In this document: one piece after another, positions 40,526 through 49,853 of the stretch
How positions within the stretch are numbered: the stretch's first letter is position 1
How the letters are laid out: every line of letters starts with the position of its first letter
Source of the DNA: Clostridia bacterium
GTDB lineage: Bacteria > Bacillota > Clostridia > Christensenellales > Aristaeellaceae
Direction: 5' to 3'
DNA: 64,000 bases
Assembly (NCBI GenBank): GCA_017519405.1
Contig: JAFWSH010000027.1
Span: 62,001-126,000, forward strand
The notes under the pieces: model-generated
Databases searched by the model: none
Told to the model about the DNA's origin: nothing
The model's input: only the letters and a program-made list of their open reading frames with translations
Program-made: the position numbers and the translations under genes

Positions 40526-41725
40526 ATGAAACTGGCCCCCATCGTGGTTTCACTGCTGGATACTGACCTGTACAAGTTCAATATGGATCAGGTGATCTTC
40601 CATAAGCACACCAACCTGAGCGGCGAGTATTACTTCCGCTGCAGGAATAAGGACGTGACCTTCACACAGGAGATGTTTGATGAGATCAATGCCCAGATCG
40701 ACCATCTCTGCACGCTCACCTTCCAGCCGGAGGAGCTGGATTACCTGCGCTCTATCCGTTTCATCAAGAGCGACTATGTGGAGTTCCTGCGGCTGTGGCA
40801 TCCGATCCGTGACTATGTGCAGACCAGCCTGAGTGACCAGGGCGAGCTGGAGATTGTGGTGCGCGGACCGCTCTTCTCGGCCATGCAGTTTGAGATCTAT
40901 CTGCTGGAGATCGTCAACGAGGTCTACTTCCGCCTGCGCTATGATTACGATGTGCTGCTGGCCTCCGCCCGGGAACGGCTGGATGAGAAAATCCGCGGTT
41001 TCCAGACTGGGAAGTACACCTTTCAGTTTGCCGAGTTCGGCTGCCGCCGCCGGCTGAGCCGGGAATGGGAGGACGTGGTGGTGCGCCGGCTGTGCACCGA
41101 GACGCAGAACTGCGTGGGAACGTCCAACGTCTATCTGGCCATGAAGTATCACCTGACCCCCATCGGAACTTATGCCCATGAGTTTGTGCAGATGTACCAG
41201 GGCATTGACTCCATCCCCCTGGCATACACCAACCACTTTGCGCTGCAGGACTGGTATGACGAATACCAGGGCGACAACGGCACGGCCCTGACGGACACGG
41301 TGACTACGGATCTGTTCCTGCTGGACTTCAACCGGGCCATGGTCAACAACTTCAGCGGCGTACGCCATGACAGCGGCGACCCCTATGAATGGGGTGAGAA
41401 AATGATCGCCCACTATCAGCGCTACGGCACGGACCCGCGCACCAAGCTGCTGCTCTTCTCCGACAGTCTGGACTTTGACAGGGCCCAGAAGCTCTATGAC
41501 CACTTCCACGACCGGGTGAAGGTCTCCTTCGGCATCGGCACGTTCTGTTCCAATGACACCTGTGAGCCGGCGCTGAATATCGTCATCAAGCTGCAGACCG
41601 TCAATGGCCGGGCCGTGGCGAAGCTGTCCGACTCGCCCGGCAAGGCTATGTGCCGGGATGAGGCCTACCTGGAGTATCTGCGGCGCTCGGTCGCATTCCG
41701 GCTTGAGCGTGAGCGGGACAGATGA
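40526..41725 (+). CDS. pncB: Nicotinate phosphoribosyltransferase
   Basis: 399 residues. It makes nicotinate mononucleotide from nicotinate and PRPP. Typical segments are LLDTDLYKFNMDQVIF, FAEFGCRRRLSREWEDVVVR, GTSNVYLAMKYHLTPIGTYAHEFVQ and FSGVRHDSGDPYEWGEKMI, with the catalytic His in the RHDSGDP region. Length fits the PncB (bacterial, type 1) form. Last gene of the NAD operon; a strong terminator follows about 90 bases later. Confidence 0.96.
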   Translation: MKLAPIVVSLLDTDLYKFNMDQVIFHKHTNLSGEYYFRCRNKDVTFTQEMFDEINAQIDHLCTLTFQPEELDYLRSIRFIKSDYVEFLRLWHPIRDYVQTSLSDQGELEIVVRGPLFSAMQFEIYLLEIVNEVYFRLRYDYDVLLASARERLDEKIRGFQTGKYTFQFAEFGCRRRLSREWEDVVVRRLCTETQNCVGTSNVYLAMKYHLTPIGTYAHEFVQMYQGIDSIPLAYTNHFALQDWYDEYQGDNGTALTDTVTTDLFLLDFNRAMVNNFSGVRHDSGDPYEWGEKMIAHYQRYGTDPRTKLLLFSDSLDFDRAQKLYDHFHDRVKVSFGIGTFCSNDTCEPALNIVIKLQTVNGRAVAKLSDSPGKAMCRDEAYLEYLRRSVAFRLERERDR

Positions 41726-41813
41726 GTCGGTATACACCGCTGCAACCGTAAAAAAGGCGCAGGGCGGACAGCCGCATACGTCCTGTAACCCCGCTTATCT
41801 CCCATAACAAAGT

Positions 41814-41864
41814 GCCTGCCCCTTGAGATGCACGCGTCAAAGCGGCTCAAGGGGCAGGCTTTTT
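41814..41864 (+). terminator. Terminator of the NAD salvage operon
   Basis: Perfect 14-base stem GCCTGCCCCTTGAG / CTCAAGGGGCAGGC, 18-base loop, then TTTTT. The 88 bases between pncB and this stem hold nothing I can identify. Confidence 0.92.
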
Positions 41865-41916
41865 CATCAAAGGCAACAGAACAAATCGTGATTGACTACG
41901 GCATGACACCAAAAGA

Positions 41917-41941
41917 GCCGTGCGTCTTCATGAAGCACGGC
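41917..41941 (-). terminator. Terminator of the coaX-GNAT unit
   Basis: Minus strand stem GCCGTGC / GCACGGC around an 11-base loop, followed by TCTTTTGG; it lies 48 bases after the GNAT stop. Confidence 0.65.
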
Positions 41942-41988
41942 CCTGCATAGCAGGCTGGTATTGGCTGCGTGGATTCCCGGGTTTGGGG

Positions 41989-42444
41989 TTACACCTTCCT
42001 CTTGAGAAGAACAAGGTATTCGGATGTGCCGTCTTCCAGTTTCTTCTCTCCGGTTGCGGTAAACCCATGCCTCCCGTAAAAGCGGATGGCTTTTACGTTC
42101 TTTTCCAGGGCCCAGAGATGATCTGCGCCGTGTTCCCTGACCGCATACGCCAGCAACCGGGAACCGATGGAGGCATTCTGCAGTACAGGCTCCACAAAGA
42201 GCCTTGCGATATAGGTTCCCTCGATCTTGATGAAGCCTTTGACGACACCGTCATCATACACATACAGGCTGTCAAGCTGGGCTTCATACGCCTGCATGAG
42301 AGACGGAACGCGAAGCTCGTCAAAGTAATACTCGTCCGATTGAAAAATCGGGTAGAAATACAGGCGGTAGTTAAAGACCTGTATCTCTGCGATGCGTGAC
42401 AGATCGCCCCTGACAGCTTTTCGTATGACGAACTCGTTTTCCAT
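41989..42444 (-). CDS. GNAT family N-acetyltransferase
   Basis: 151 residues, one GNAT domain: FVIRKAVRGDLSRIAEIQVFNYR at the N-terminus, VKGFIKIEGTYIARLFVEPVLQNASIGSRLLAYAV (acetyl-CoA loop) and WALEKNVKAIRFYGRHGFTATGE. The layout resembles YjaB/PhnO-type small acetylases. Substrate unknown. It lies 50 bases after coaX on the same strand and may be the last gene of that unit. Confidence 0.85.
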   Translation of the reverse strand: MENEFVIRKAVRGDLSRIAEIQVFNYRLYFYPIFQSDEYYFDELRVPSLMQAYEAQLDSLYVYDDGVVKGFIKIEGTYIARLFVEPVLQNASIGSRLLAYAVREHGADHLWALEKNVKAIRFYGRHGFTATGEKKLEDGTSEYLVLLKRKV

Positions 42445-42494
42445 GCTTTGTCTTCACCGAAAGATCAGTCGTGTCCCGGAGGATTCCCGTCAGT

Positions 42495-43268
42495 TCAGTT
42501 GGCTGTCTGGTTTCTCTCCCAGATCAGCCGCAAGCCCTTCAGGGTCAGCAAGCCGTCAACCTGGTCGATCATGCGGCTTTCCTCCGCCATCATCTGCGCC
42601 ATGCCGCCGGTGGCGACCACCCTGGCTTCGCAGCCCAATTCCTGCCGGATCTTTTTGATCAGGTAGACCACCAGGCCCACATAGCCGTAATACATGCCGC
42701 TCTGGAGGTTGGTGAGGGTGGTCTTGCCGATCACATGCTCCGGCCTGGTCAGCTCGAAGCGCGGCAGCTTGGCCGTGCCGGTGCCCAGCGCCTCGCTGGC
42801 CAGCTTGATGCCGGGGCAGATGCAGCCACCCAGGAAGGATCCCTTGTCATCCACCACGCCAAAGGTGGTGGCAGTTCCGAAGTCAATGTAAATGATCGGG
42901 CCGCCGTATTCATCATAGGCAGCTACCGCATTGGCAATCCGGTCCGAGCCCAGCTCCCTGGGGTTTTCATAGCGGATGTTGATGCCGGTTTTGACGCCAG
43001 GCACCACGAACATCGGTGCAAGATGGAAGTAGTTGGCGCACATGTGCTCAATGGTGAAATTGATGGTGGGGACCACCGATGAGATGATGATGCCGTCCAC
43101 ATCCGTCATGGAAACGCCGCCATGACTGAAGAGATGTTCGAACAGAATGCCAAACTCGTCCGAAGTGTAGATCTTGTTGGTGGAGACACGCCAATACTGC
43201 ACCAGACGGTCGCCATCGAAGAGCCCTGTCTTGATATTGGTGTTGCCGATGTCCATGGTAAAGATCAT
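42495..43268 (-). CDS. coaX: Type III pantothenate kinase
   Basis: 257 residues. The first step of coenzyme A synthesis by an ASKHA-fold enzyme: MIFTMDIGNTNIKTGLFDGD (phosphate 1), VVPTINFTIEHM, GIRY-like KTGINIRYENPRELGSDRIANAVAA, IYIDFGTATTF (phosphate 2, acid) and FLGGCICPGI. Length is standard. It follows an ECF-type substrate-capture protein by 20 bases, which points to uptake of its substrate pantothenate. Confidence 0.95.
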   Translation of the reverse strand: MIFTMDIGNTNIKTGLFDGDRLVQYWRVSTNKIYTSDEFGILFEHLFSHGGVSMTDVDGIIISSVVPTINFTIEHMCANYFHLAPMFVVPGVKTGINIRYENPRELGSDRIANAVAAYDEYGGPIIYIDFGTATTFGVVDDKGSFLGGCICPGIKLASEALGTGTAKLPRFELTRPEHVIGKTTLTNLQSGMYYGYVGLVVYLIKKIRQELGCEARVVATGGMAQMMAEESRMIDQVDGLLTLKGLRLIWERNQTAN

Positions 43269-43288
43269 GCGGACAGCCTCCTTCGCGG

Positions 43289-43900
43289 TCAGATCATGCG
43301 GGCTTTTTTCAGGGCGACACCGATGGCGCTGGTCATGATGGCGGCCACCACCATCTCCACAAGGCCGTTGATGCCGACACTGGCCACCAGGTAAGCGAGG
43401 AACGCGCGTCCGGCCATCTTCTCCTGCATGTATTCGGTCCGGCCGAAGAGGAGAACCAGCAGGCTCATGAACAGGAGTGTGTTGAGGAATGCGGAGCTGA
43501 ATCCGGTCACCGCCCCGCGCAGGCCGGTGGACATCCGGTTTTTGACCGACCGGTCAATCAGTGCCACCAGGAAGCCCATCAGCACACGGGACAGGAAGCG
43601 CTGTACGAAGGACATCCAGACAGGAGCCTGCGCCACCAGCGTCGCGCCCATCAGGCTGCTGCCGCAGATGCCGAAGCACTGCAGGAAGCTGATGAGTCCG
43701 AAGACCGCGCCCATGGCGGTGCCGCCCCACAATCCCATGCTCATGGCGGCGATGGCCACCGGGATCATGTTGAAGGTGATGCTCAGCCCGGCCGGCATGG
43801 GAATGTTCACCATGCCCAGGACCACCATCACGGCGGTCAGGATGGCCACCAACGCCAGCTTCCGGGTGTTCAGGGTACTTTTGCGTGTGGTTTTTGTCAT
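43289..43900 (-). CDS. ECF transporter S component, probably pantothenate-specific
   Basis: 203 residues, about six membrane segments (LALVAILTAVMVVLGMV, ITFNMIPVAIAAMSMGLWGG, AMGAVFGLISFLQCFG and others) after a basic N-terminus, the build of small ECF S components. ECF S subunits share energising EcfA1A2T proteins encoded elsewhere. Coupling to coaX (20-base gap) strongly suggests the PanT role, i.e. pantothenate capture, but the ligand is inferred from context alone. Divergent from darA. Confidence 0.85.
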   Translation of the reverse strand: MTKTTRKSTLNTRKLALVAILTAVMVVLGMVNIPMPAGLSITFNMIPVAIAAMSMGLWGGTAMGAVFGLISFLQCFGICGSSLMGATLVAQAPVWMSFVQRFLSRVLMGFLVALIDRSVKNRMSTGLRGAVTGFSSAFLNTLLFMSLLVLLFGRTEYMQEKMAGRAFLAYLVASVGINGLVEMVVAAIMTSAIGVALKKARMI

Positions 43901-44056
43901 GATTGCCTCCGCTCGGGCTCCCGCCGGGATGCCCTACGATGCTGTATTTCCGCTTTGGCTGCCAGAACAGTCCGGTGCCGTAGGCTCCCGGCAGGCAGTC
44001 AAACCGGATGCACGTATTATATCCCCACGACCGGAAAAAGGCAATAGCGCGAAAAC

Positions 44057-44085
44057 TTGCATTTTCATGCCGCTTGCGATATACT
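44057..44085 (+). promoter_or_regulatory. Promoter of the darA-holB-ricT unit
   Basis: TTGCAT (44057-44062), 17-base spacer, TATACT (44080-44085), 39 bases before darA. Confidence 0.75.
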
Positions 44086-44124
44086 CACAGGGGATCCGAA
44101 TCTGGCAGAACGGAGGCATCACAC

Positions 44125-44457
44125 ATGAAACTGATCATCGCCATTGTTCAGGATGAGGACGCTTCTCGCCTGGTCCAGACGCTGATGGACGAGGGATTCA
44201 GCGCTACCAAACTCGCCACCACCGGCGGTTTTCTCCGGGCGGGCAACACCACGCTGCTCATCGGCGTGGAAGACAGCAGCGCCCAGCAGGCTATTTCTCT
44301 CATCGAGCGGGTGTGCCAGTCCCGGACGCAGATGACCGCCGCCCAGATGCCGCCCGCCGGCATGGCAGCCAGTGCCTATACGCCTTATCCCATCGAGATC
44401 ACAGTCGGCGGCGCTACCATCTTCGTGCTGAGCGTGGAACAATTCCTGAAGGTGTGA
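44125..44457 (+). CDS. darA: Cyclic-di-AMP receptor DarA (PII-like)
   Basis: 110 residues, PII-like trimeric signal protein that binds c-di-AMP; also called PstA or YaaQ. MKLIIAIVQDEDASRLVQTLMDEGF, KLATTGGFLRAGNTTLLIGVED and the C-terminal VGGATIFVLSVEQF are diagnostic; the ligand-contact loop ATTGGFLR is intact. ATG 44125 follows CGGAGG. The next genes, holB and ricT, are its usual neighbours in Firmicutes. Confidence 0.94.
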   Translation: MKLIIAIVQDEDASRLVQTLMDEGFSATKLATTGGFLRAGNTTLLIGVEDSSAQQAISLIERVCQSRTQMTAAQMPPAGMAASAYTPYPIEITVGGATIFVLSVEQFLKV

Positions 44458-44464
44458 TTGCGGC

Positions 44465-45484
44465 GTGAGGACGGTTCAGGATTATCGGGAGCAGTCCGCT
44501 GTCTGGCATTTTTTGACCGGGGTGCTGCCCGGCAGCAAGGTGCCCCATGCCCTGCTCATCACCGGCATCAGCGGCACGGGGAAGCGGTCCCTGGCCAATC
44601 TGATCGCGAGGATCCTTCTGTGCGAGGGATCGGAGAAGCCCTGCGGTCACTGCAAGTCCTGTGTGCAGATGGAGAAGCTGGAGCACCCGGACTATACGGT
44701 GCTCAGGCCCGGTGAGCCCATTGCCCAGGGGGTAGACAAGGGCAAAAAGATCATTCCGGTGGATGATATCCGGGAAGTGGCCCGAATTGTCCGCAGCAAT
44801 CCTTTTGAGAGCGCCCACCGGGTCATTGTGATTGAGCAGGCGGAGGCCATGAATGCCAATGCGCAGAACGCCCTGCTCAAGACCCTGGAGGAACCGCCGG
44901 AGTATGCCCATTTTCTGCTGACTACCGAATTTGCCGGCGCGCTCCTGCCCACGGTATTGTCCCGCTGTCAGGAGCTCAAGCTGCTTCCATGGCCGGAGGA
45001 CTGGCTCGCCGGTTTGCTGGAAACCCGGGGTACAGAACACAACCGGGCCGTGTCTGCCGCCCGGCTCAGCGGCGGCTCCATCGGAAAGGCCCTGGCCATC
45101 GCCGGGGACGCCGACTATTGGACGCGCCGGGACGAGCTGATGCAGGGCTTCTTCTGCTCTGCCAGGCGCAGCGATGTCGCCCGGGTCTCGGACCGCTGGA
45201 AAGACAGCAAAGACTCGGCAGGAGAAATCTTTGACATTCTGGAGGATATGATACGGACCCTGATGATGGTCAGGACAGGCCGGGCAGACGCCGCGCTGCT
45301 TGACGCATACCCGGTGGAGTGGCGCCGCATGGCCGGAGAGGCCGACCTGAGGGTGTTCGCCCGGCTTCTGGACGCCCTGGCCAATGCCCGCCTCATGCAG
45401 CAGAACCAGGTAACATGGCAGGCTGTGATGGAGCAGCTGCTTCTGAAATTCATGGAGGAAAAAGACCAATGGCAAAAATCGTAG
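44465..45484 (+). CDS. holB: DNA polymerase III delta-prime subunit
   Basis: 339 residues. AAA+ clamp-loader subunit: HALLITGISGTGKRSLANLIARI (nucleotide loop), the zinc module CEGSEKPCGHCKSC, VIEQAEAMNANAQNALLKTLEEPP (SRC-like) and ALLPTVLSRCQEL. It helps load the sliding clamp in replication. The start codon is GTG 44465, 7 bases after darA; the 3' end overlaps ricT by 16 bases. Confidence 0.94.
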   Translation: MRTVQDYREQSAVWHFLTGVLPGSKVPHALLITGISGTGKRSLANLIARILLCEGSEKPCGHCKSCVQMEKLEHPDYTVLRPGEPIAQGVDKGKKIIPVDDIREVARIVRSNPFESAHRVIVIEQAEAMNANAQNALLKTLEEPPEYAHFLLTTEFAGALLPTVLSRCQELKLLPWPEDWLAGLLETRGTEHNRAVSAARLSGGSIGKALAIAGDADYWTRRDELMQGFFCSARRSDVARVSDRWKDSKDSAGEIFDILEDMIRTLMMVRTGRADAALLDAYPVEWRRMAGEADLRVFARLLDALANARLMQQNQVTWQAVMEQLLLKFMEEKDQWQKS

Positions 45485-46599
45485 GCATTCGTTTCCAGAA
45501 TGCCGGCAAACTGTATTATTTCGATCCCAATGGTTTCTGGCCTGAGCCGGGCGACTATGTGGTGGTTGAGACGAACCGTGGCATTTTTCTGGGGGAGGCC
45601 ATCACCGCCATCCACGAGATCCCGGAGGAGAAGCTCACGGAGCCGCTCAAACCGCTGATTCGGCTGGCAACCCCGGAGGATATGCAGCGGGACAAGGACA
45701 ACCGCCAGGCGGAGAAAAGCGCCTTCGAGATCTGCAAAAAGAAGATCGCCGAGCACGAGCTGGACATGAAGCTTGTCAGCGCCGAGTACTCCCTGGACCA
45801 GAATAAGATCATCTTCTATTTCAGCGCGAAAAACCGCGTGGACTTCCGCGCCCTGGTGAAAGACCTGGCCTTCACCCTCCACACCCGCATTGAATTGCGG
45901 CAGATCGGTCCGCGGGACGAGGCGAAGATGTTGGGAGGCCTTGGCCCCTGCGGCCGGCCTGTCTGCTGCGGCACCTTCCTGGGGGAGTGCCGTCAGGTGG
46001 CCCTTCGGATGGCCAAGGAGCAGAATCTGGCGGTGAACCCGGCCAAGACCAGCGGTCTGTGCGGGCGGCTGATGTGCTGCCTGCGCTTCGAGCAGGAGGT
46101 CTATGAAGAGACCCGCAAGCGGATGCCCAAGGTGGGTCGGATGGTTCAGACGCCCGATGGCGAGGGAACCGTCAGCGACCTGAACATCGTCCGGGAGACG
46201 GTGAAAGTCCGGATCAGCAAGGGCGACAGCTTTGATGTGAAGGAGTATCCGCTGGCTGTGCTGGCAGAGATGAACAAGTTCCAGGCCGACACGCCTCCTG
46301 CCGCTCCGGAAAAGAGCAGCCCGCGGACGGCCCAGTCCCCCCGGCAGCCGGATGCAGAGAATGAACCGCATCCGAATGAGGGCAGACGAAACGAAACGCC
46401 TGCCAAGAAAGCACCTGCGGCCCAGGCGGCGCCAAGCCAGGGCAAACCTGCCCCTGTCCGCGAGGCGGCTGTGGAACCCACCGCGCCCGCACCTGCGCCT
46501 GCGCCCCAGGCAGCAGAGCCGCCGGCAGCACGGCGCACCAGCTGGCGCGATGCCCTTGAGCGGGCCAAGAAGGCCGCCCAGGACCAGAATGGCCAGTAA
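45469..46599 (+). CDS. ricT: RicT (YaaT, PSP1 domain) regulator with Pro/Ala-rich tail
   Basis: 376 residues. The first 280 match YaaT/RicT, which with RicA and RicF forms an iron-sulfur complex stimulating RNase Y-dependent mRNA maturation and affecting sporulation in Bacillus. The cysteine motif CGRPVCCGTFLGECRQV ... GLCGRLMCCLRFE is intact. The last 95 residues are low-complexity, rich in Pro, Ala and Lys, not conserved. ATG 45469 overlaps holB by 16 bases. Confidence 0.93.
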   Translation: MAKIVGIRFQNAGKLYYFDPNGFWPEPGDYVVVETNRGIFLGEAITAIHEIPEEKLTEPLKPLIRLATPEDMQRDKDNRQAEKSAFEICKKKIAEHELDMKLVSAEYSLDQNKIIFYFSAKNRVDFRALVKDLAFTLHTRIELRQIGPRDEAKMLGGLGPCGRPVCCGTFLGECRQVALRMAKEQNLAVNPAKTSGLCGRLMCCLRFEQEVYEETRKRMPKVGRMVQTPDGEGTVSDLNIVRETVKVRISKGDSFDVKEYPLAVLAEMNKFQADTPPAAPEKSSPRTAQSPRQPDAENEPHPNEGRRNETPAKKAPAAQAAPSQGKPAPVREAAVEPTAPAPAPAPQAAEPPAARRTSWRDALERAKKAAQDQNGQ

Positions 46600-46640
46600 G
46601 CAGCGGATAAGAATAAAACAAGCAAGAAGGATCAGAACAT

Positions 46641-47813
46641 ATGACACCGAGAGACCTGGCTGAACTGAAGCGCAGACTTGATCCCAACAAACGCAATCCA
46701 TCCGTGATTCTGGGCTACTATGTGAACAACGACGGGGAAGTGCTGCTGAGCTTCCGCAAGCCTGTGGAATCCCTTCCCCAGGGGGAGGCCGACCGTTACA
46801 TGGGCCTCTTCCGCAAAGTCCTCAGCGGCACCCAGGGGCAGAACCTGCTGCCCATCAGCTTCGATGCTGCCGTCACCATGAAGGACGAGTCCTTTGAGCT
46901 GCTGAACCGGCTCCGGGAAACCCGGCTCAGGGATGAGGAGGCTGTCAACAGCCTGTATGGGAGCATTATGGCCTGGCTGAGCCAGGAGAAGGCCGCCGCT
47001 CCCCAGAGCATGGACGTCAACAAGCATGCCGCCTCCACGCTGATTCTCCTGCTGGAGGACACCTTCGACGTGTACCACCGGCGCAAGGACGGCGAGGAGG
47101 ACAGGGACCGCTCCGACACCGTATTCAGCTACTTCATCTGCTGCATCTGCCCGGTGAAGCCCAAGAAGCAGGACCTGGCCTATATGCCCCAGGACGGGGA
47201 TTTCCGCATCGGCGAGGACGTGTGGCAGGTGAGCATGCCGGAACTGGGCTTCCTCTACCCCGCCATGGAACAGGGGGCGCCGGATATCTACCGCGCCATG
47301 TTCTACACCAAGGATATCGGTGACGCCCATGAGCGCTTTATCGAGCAGGTCTTCCAGGCCCAGGTGCAGATGCCGGCGGCGGAACAGAAGGACACCATCA
47401 ACACCATGCTCTCGGAAACCCTGCAGGAGGAGTGCAGCATGGACACCCTGCAGGCGGTGCATGAGCGGATCTCCGGCATGATCCAGGCCCAGCGGGAGGA
47501 CAAACGCGCCGATCCCTTGAGCCTGGGCAGGACGGAAATGACCGCGATCTTAAAAGACTGCGGCGTCTCCGAGGAGAAAGCCACAGTCTTTCAGGAAGAA
47601 TATGAGGAAACCTTCGGAAGCCATGCGGAGATTCCTGCCGTCAACCTGGTGAGCCCCCGGGAATTCCGGGTCAGCACCCCCAGCGTCACCATCAAAGTGG
47701 ATCCATCCCGTTCCGAGCTGGTCTCCACCCGGGTGATTGACGGACAGCGCTACATCATGATTCTGGCTGACGGCGCCGTGGAGGTCAACGGCGTGAACAT
47801 TGTCATTGAGTGA
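46641..47813 (+). CDS. DUF4317 domain protein
   Basis: 390 residues, matching full-length DUF4317 proteins found in many Clostridia: LAELKRRLDPNKRNPSVILGYYVNNDGEVLLSF at the N-terminus, YFICCICPVKPKK in the middle. No catalytic motif, membrane segment or signal peptide is visible. Function unknown. It follows ricT by 41 bases and its end overlaps argD by 11 bases on the opposite strand. Co-transcription with darA-holB-ricT is likely because no terminator lies between. Confidence 0.88.
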   Translation: MTPRDLAELKRRLDPNKRNPSVILGYYVNNDGEVLLSFRKPVESLPQGEADRYMGLFRKVLSGTQGQNLLPISFDAAVTMKDESFELLNRLRETRLRDEEAVNSLYGSIMAWLSQEKAAAPQSMDVNKHAASTLILLLEDTFDVYHRRKDGEEDRDRSDTVFSYFICCICPVKPKKQDLAYMPQDGDFRIGEDVWQVSMPELGFLYPAMEQGAPDIYRAMFYTKDIGDAHERFIEQVFQAQVQMPAAEQKDTINTMLSETLQEECSMDTLQAVHERISGMIQAQREDKRADPLSLGRTEMTAILKDCGVSEEKATVFQEEYEETFGSHAEIPAVNLVSPREFRVSTPSVTIKVDPSRSELVSTRVIDGQRYIMILADGAVEVNGVNIVIE

Positions 47814-48963
47814 CTTCGCAAATGATATCTGCCGCCTTCTCCAGGAGCGCCATGGGAATGTTGAGCGCCGGGAGGAGGCGGACTTTTTGTTTGGCGGTGA
47901 GGCACAGCACGCCCTGCTCCATGCAGCGCTGCACCACCTCAGCCGCAGGCTTTACGGTCTTCAGCCCCAGCATCAGTCCCATGCCCGTCACCTCCGTAAT
48001 CCCCCCGGATGCGGCGAAGCGATTCCTCAGGCAGTATTCCTTTTCCCGGACAGACATGAGCAGTGCGTCATCAATGCAGCCCAGCACATAGAGCGCTGCC
48101 GCACAGCACACGGGGTTTCCGCCGAAGGTGGAACCGTGGTCACCATAGCCCAGCACATGCTCTGTGCGCTCGTTCATCAACACAGCACCCAGCGGCAGGC
48201 CGCCGGAGAGTCCCTTGGCGGTGGTGACCACGTCGGGATGCAGGCCGTAATTCATATAGGCATAGAGAGCGCCCGTCCGGCCGTTGCCGGTCTGCACCTC
48301 GTCCACCATCAGCAGCGCACCGTTGGCCCGCACAATCTCCTCCACAGCCGCCGCATAGGCAGGGGAGAGGGGAACCACGCCGCCCTCGCCCTGGATGCAT
48401 TCCATCAGGACCGCAGCCACCTTGTGCTGCTCAAAGGCTTTCCGCAGCGCCTCCACGTCCTCCGCCGGCACATGGACAAAACCGGGCGTCAGGGGCTGAA
48501 AGAGTTCATGATAGTGCTCCTGACCTGTTGCTGCCAGGGTGGTCAGCGTGCGGCCGTGAAAGCTGTTCTGCAGGGTGATGATGGTGGTGTACTCAGGTCC
48601 CAGCTGCTCTGCCGCCCACTTGCGCGCCACCTTGATGGCGCACTCGTTGGCTTCCGCGCCGGAATTGCCGAAGAAGACTTTTTTCATGCCGGTGCGCTGG
48701 CACAGCATCTCCGCCAGGCGGGCGCAGGGTTCGGTGTAGTACAGATTGGACGTATGCTGCACCAGGCCCAGCTGGGCCGTCACCGCCTGCTGCCAGCCGT
48801 CGTCGGCCACACCCAGGGTGTTCACGGCAATGCCGGTGCCCATGTCGATGTACTCTTTTCCGTCCTCATCCCAGAGCAGGGAGCCCTTTCCCCGGACAAT
48901 GGACACGGGAAAACGGCGGTAGGTATTGGCCACATAGGCATTGTCCCTCGCCATGGTATCCAT
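47803..48963 (-). CDS. argD: Acetylornithine aminotransferase
   Basis: 386 residues, class III PLP aminotransferase. It forms N-acetylornithine from the semialdehyde and glutamate. Features: FFGNSGAEANECAIKVARKW, SFHGRTLTTLAATGQ, MVDEVQTGNGRTGALYAY (PLP Asp) and VTTAKGLSGGLPLGAVL (PLP Lys). The ATG shares one base with the argB stop (TAATG), so the two are translationally coupled. Last gene of the arginine unit. Confidence 0.95.
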   Translation of the reverse strand: MDTMARDNAYVANTYRRFPVSIVRGKGSLLWDEDGKEYIDMGTGIAVNTLGVADDGWQQAVTAQLGLVQHTSNLYYTEPCARLAEMLCQRTGMKKVFFGNSGAEANECAIKVARKWAAEQLGPEYTTIITLQNSFHGRTLTTLAATGQEHYHELFQPLTPGFVHVPAEDVEALRKAFEQHKVAAVLMECIQGEGGVVPLSPAYAAAVEEIVRANGALLMVDEVQTGNGRTGALYAYMNYGLHPDVVTTAKGLSGGLPLGAVLMNERTEHVLGYGDHGSTFGGNPVCCAAALYVLGCIDDALLMSVREKEYCLRNRFAASGGITEVTGMGLMLGLKTVKPAAEVVQRCMEQGVLCLTAKQKVRLLPALNIPMALLEKAADIICEVTQ

Positions 48964-49829
48964 TACTGGCGACCTCCTTTGATCCAGGTGCCTGCGCCTT
49001 CATTGGTGAGCAGCTCCATGAGGATGGAATGGGGAACACGGCCGTCCATGATGACGGCGTTCTTCACACCGGCTGAAATGGCCTGGATGCAGCAGTCCAG
49101 CTTGGGAATCATGCCCCCGGATACAATCCCCTGTTCTTTCAGCATCAGAGCCTCCTCCAGGCTGAGTTCTGGAATCAGGGAAGCAGGGTCGTTCCTGTCC
49201 CGGAGAATGCCGGCGATGTCCGTCATCATGATCAGACGCTCGGCGTTCAGCGCGCCTGCAATGTGGGCCGCCGCAGTGTCGCCGTTGATGTTGTAGATGT
49301 TGCCCTCCCGATCGCAGCCCAGGGTGGAGATCACCGGAATATAGCCGGTGTTCAGCAGGTCCGTGACGGGCTTGATGTGAATCCTGGTGATCTCTCCCAC
49401 ATAGCCCAAGCGCTCGTCCCGGACCCGGGCCTCGATCATTCTTCCGTCCATGCCGGAGAGGCCGACCGCCTTTCCGCCCTTCATCTCCAGGAGATTGACC
49501 AGGGTCTTGTTCACCTTCCCGGCCAGGACCATCTGCACGATGTCCACGGTCTCACGGTCGGTCACCCGCAGGCCGTCCACAAACTCTGCTTTCTTGCCGA
49601 GACGCTGCATCATCTCGCTGATCTCCGGACCGCCGCCGTGGATCAGCACCACGCGGACGCCGATGAGCCAGAGCAGGACCACATCCTCCATCACCTGCTG
49701 CTTGAGCTGCTCGTTCACCATGGCATTCCCGCCATACTTCACCACGACAACCTTCCCCGTATAGCGCTTGATGTAGGGGAGGGCCTGGGTGAGGACTTCC
49801 GCCCGCTCCCTGTTGGAGAATTCATACAT
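48963..49829 (-). CDS. argB: Acetylglutamate kinase
   Basis: 288 residues, amino-acid-kinase fold; phosphorylates N-acetylglutamate. GKVVVVKYGGNAMVNEQLKQQ (phosphate loop), VVLIHGGGPEISEMMQRLGKKAEFVDGLRVTD (substrate) and NINGDTAAAHIAGALNAERLIMMTDIAGIL are characteristic. The N-terminal helix and the LSLEEALMLKEQGIVSGGMIPKLDCC region are those of arginine-inhibitable hexameric enzymes, so feedback by arginine is plausible. 24 bases after argJ. Confidence 0.96.
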   Translation of the reverse strand: MYEFSNRERAEVLTQALPYIKRYTGKVVVVKYGGNAMVNEQLKQQVMEDVVLLWLIGVRVVLIHGGGPEISEMMQRLGKKAEFVDGLRVTDRETVDIVQMVLAGKVNKTLVNLLEMKGGKAVGLSGMDGRMIEARVRDERLGYVGEITRIHIKPVTDLLNTGYIPVISTLGCDREGNIYNINGDTAAAHIAGALNAERLIMMTDIAGILRDRNDPASLIPELSLEEALMLKEQGIVSGGMIPKLDCCIQAISAGVKNAVIMDGRVPHSILMELLTNEGAGTWIKGGRQ

Positions 49830-49853
49830 ATCCGCTCACGCCTTTCTGCAAGC

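Noticed and set aside
41726-41813. Small coding frames in the gap after pncB.
   Set aside because: They are short, unsupported by ribosome sites and lie before the operon terminator.
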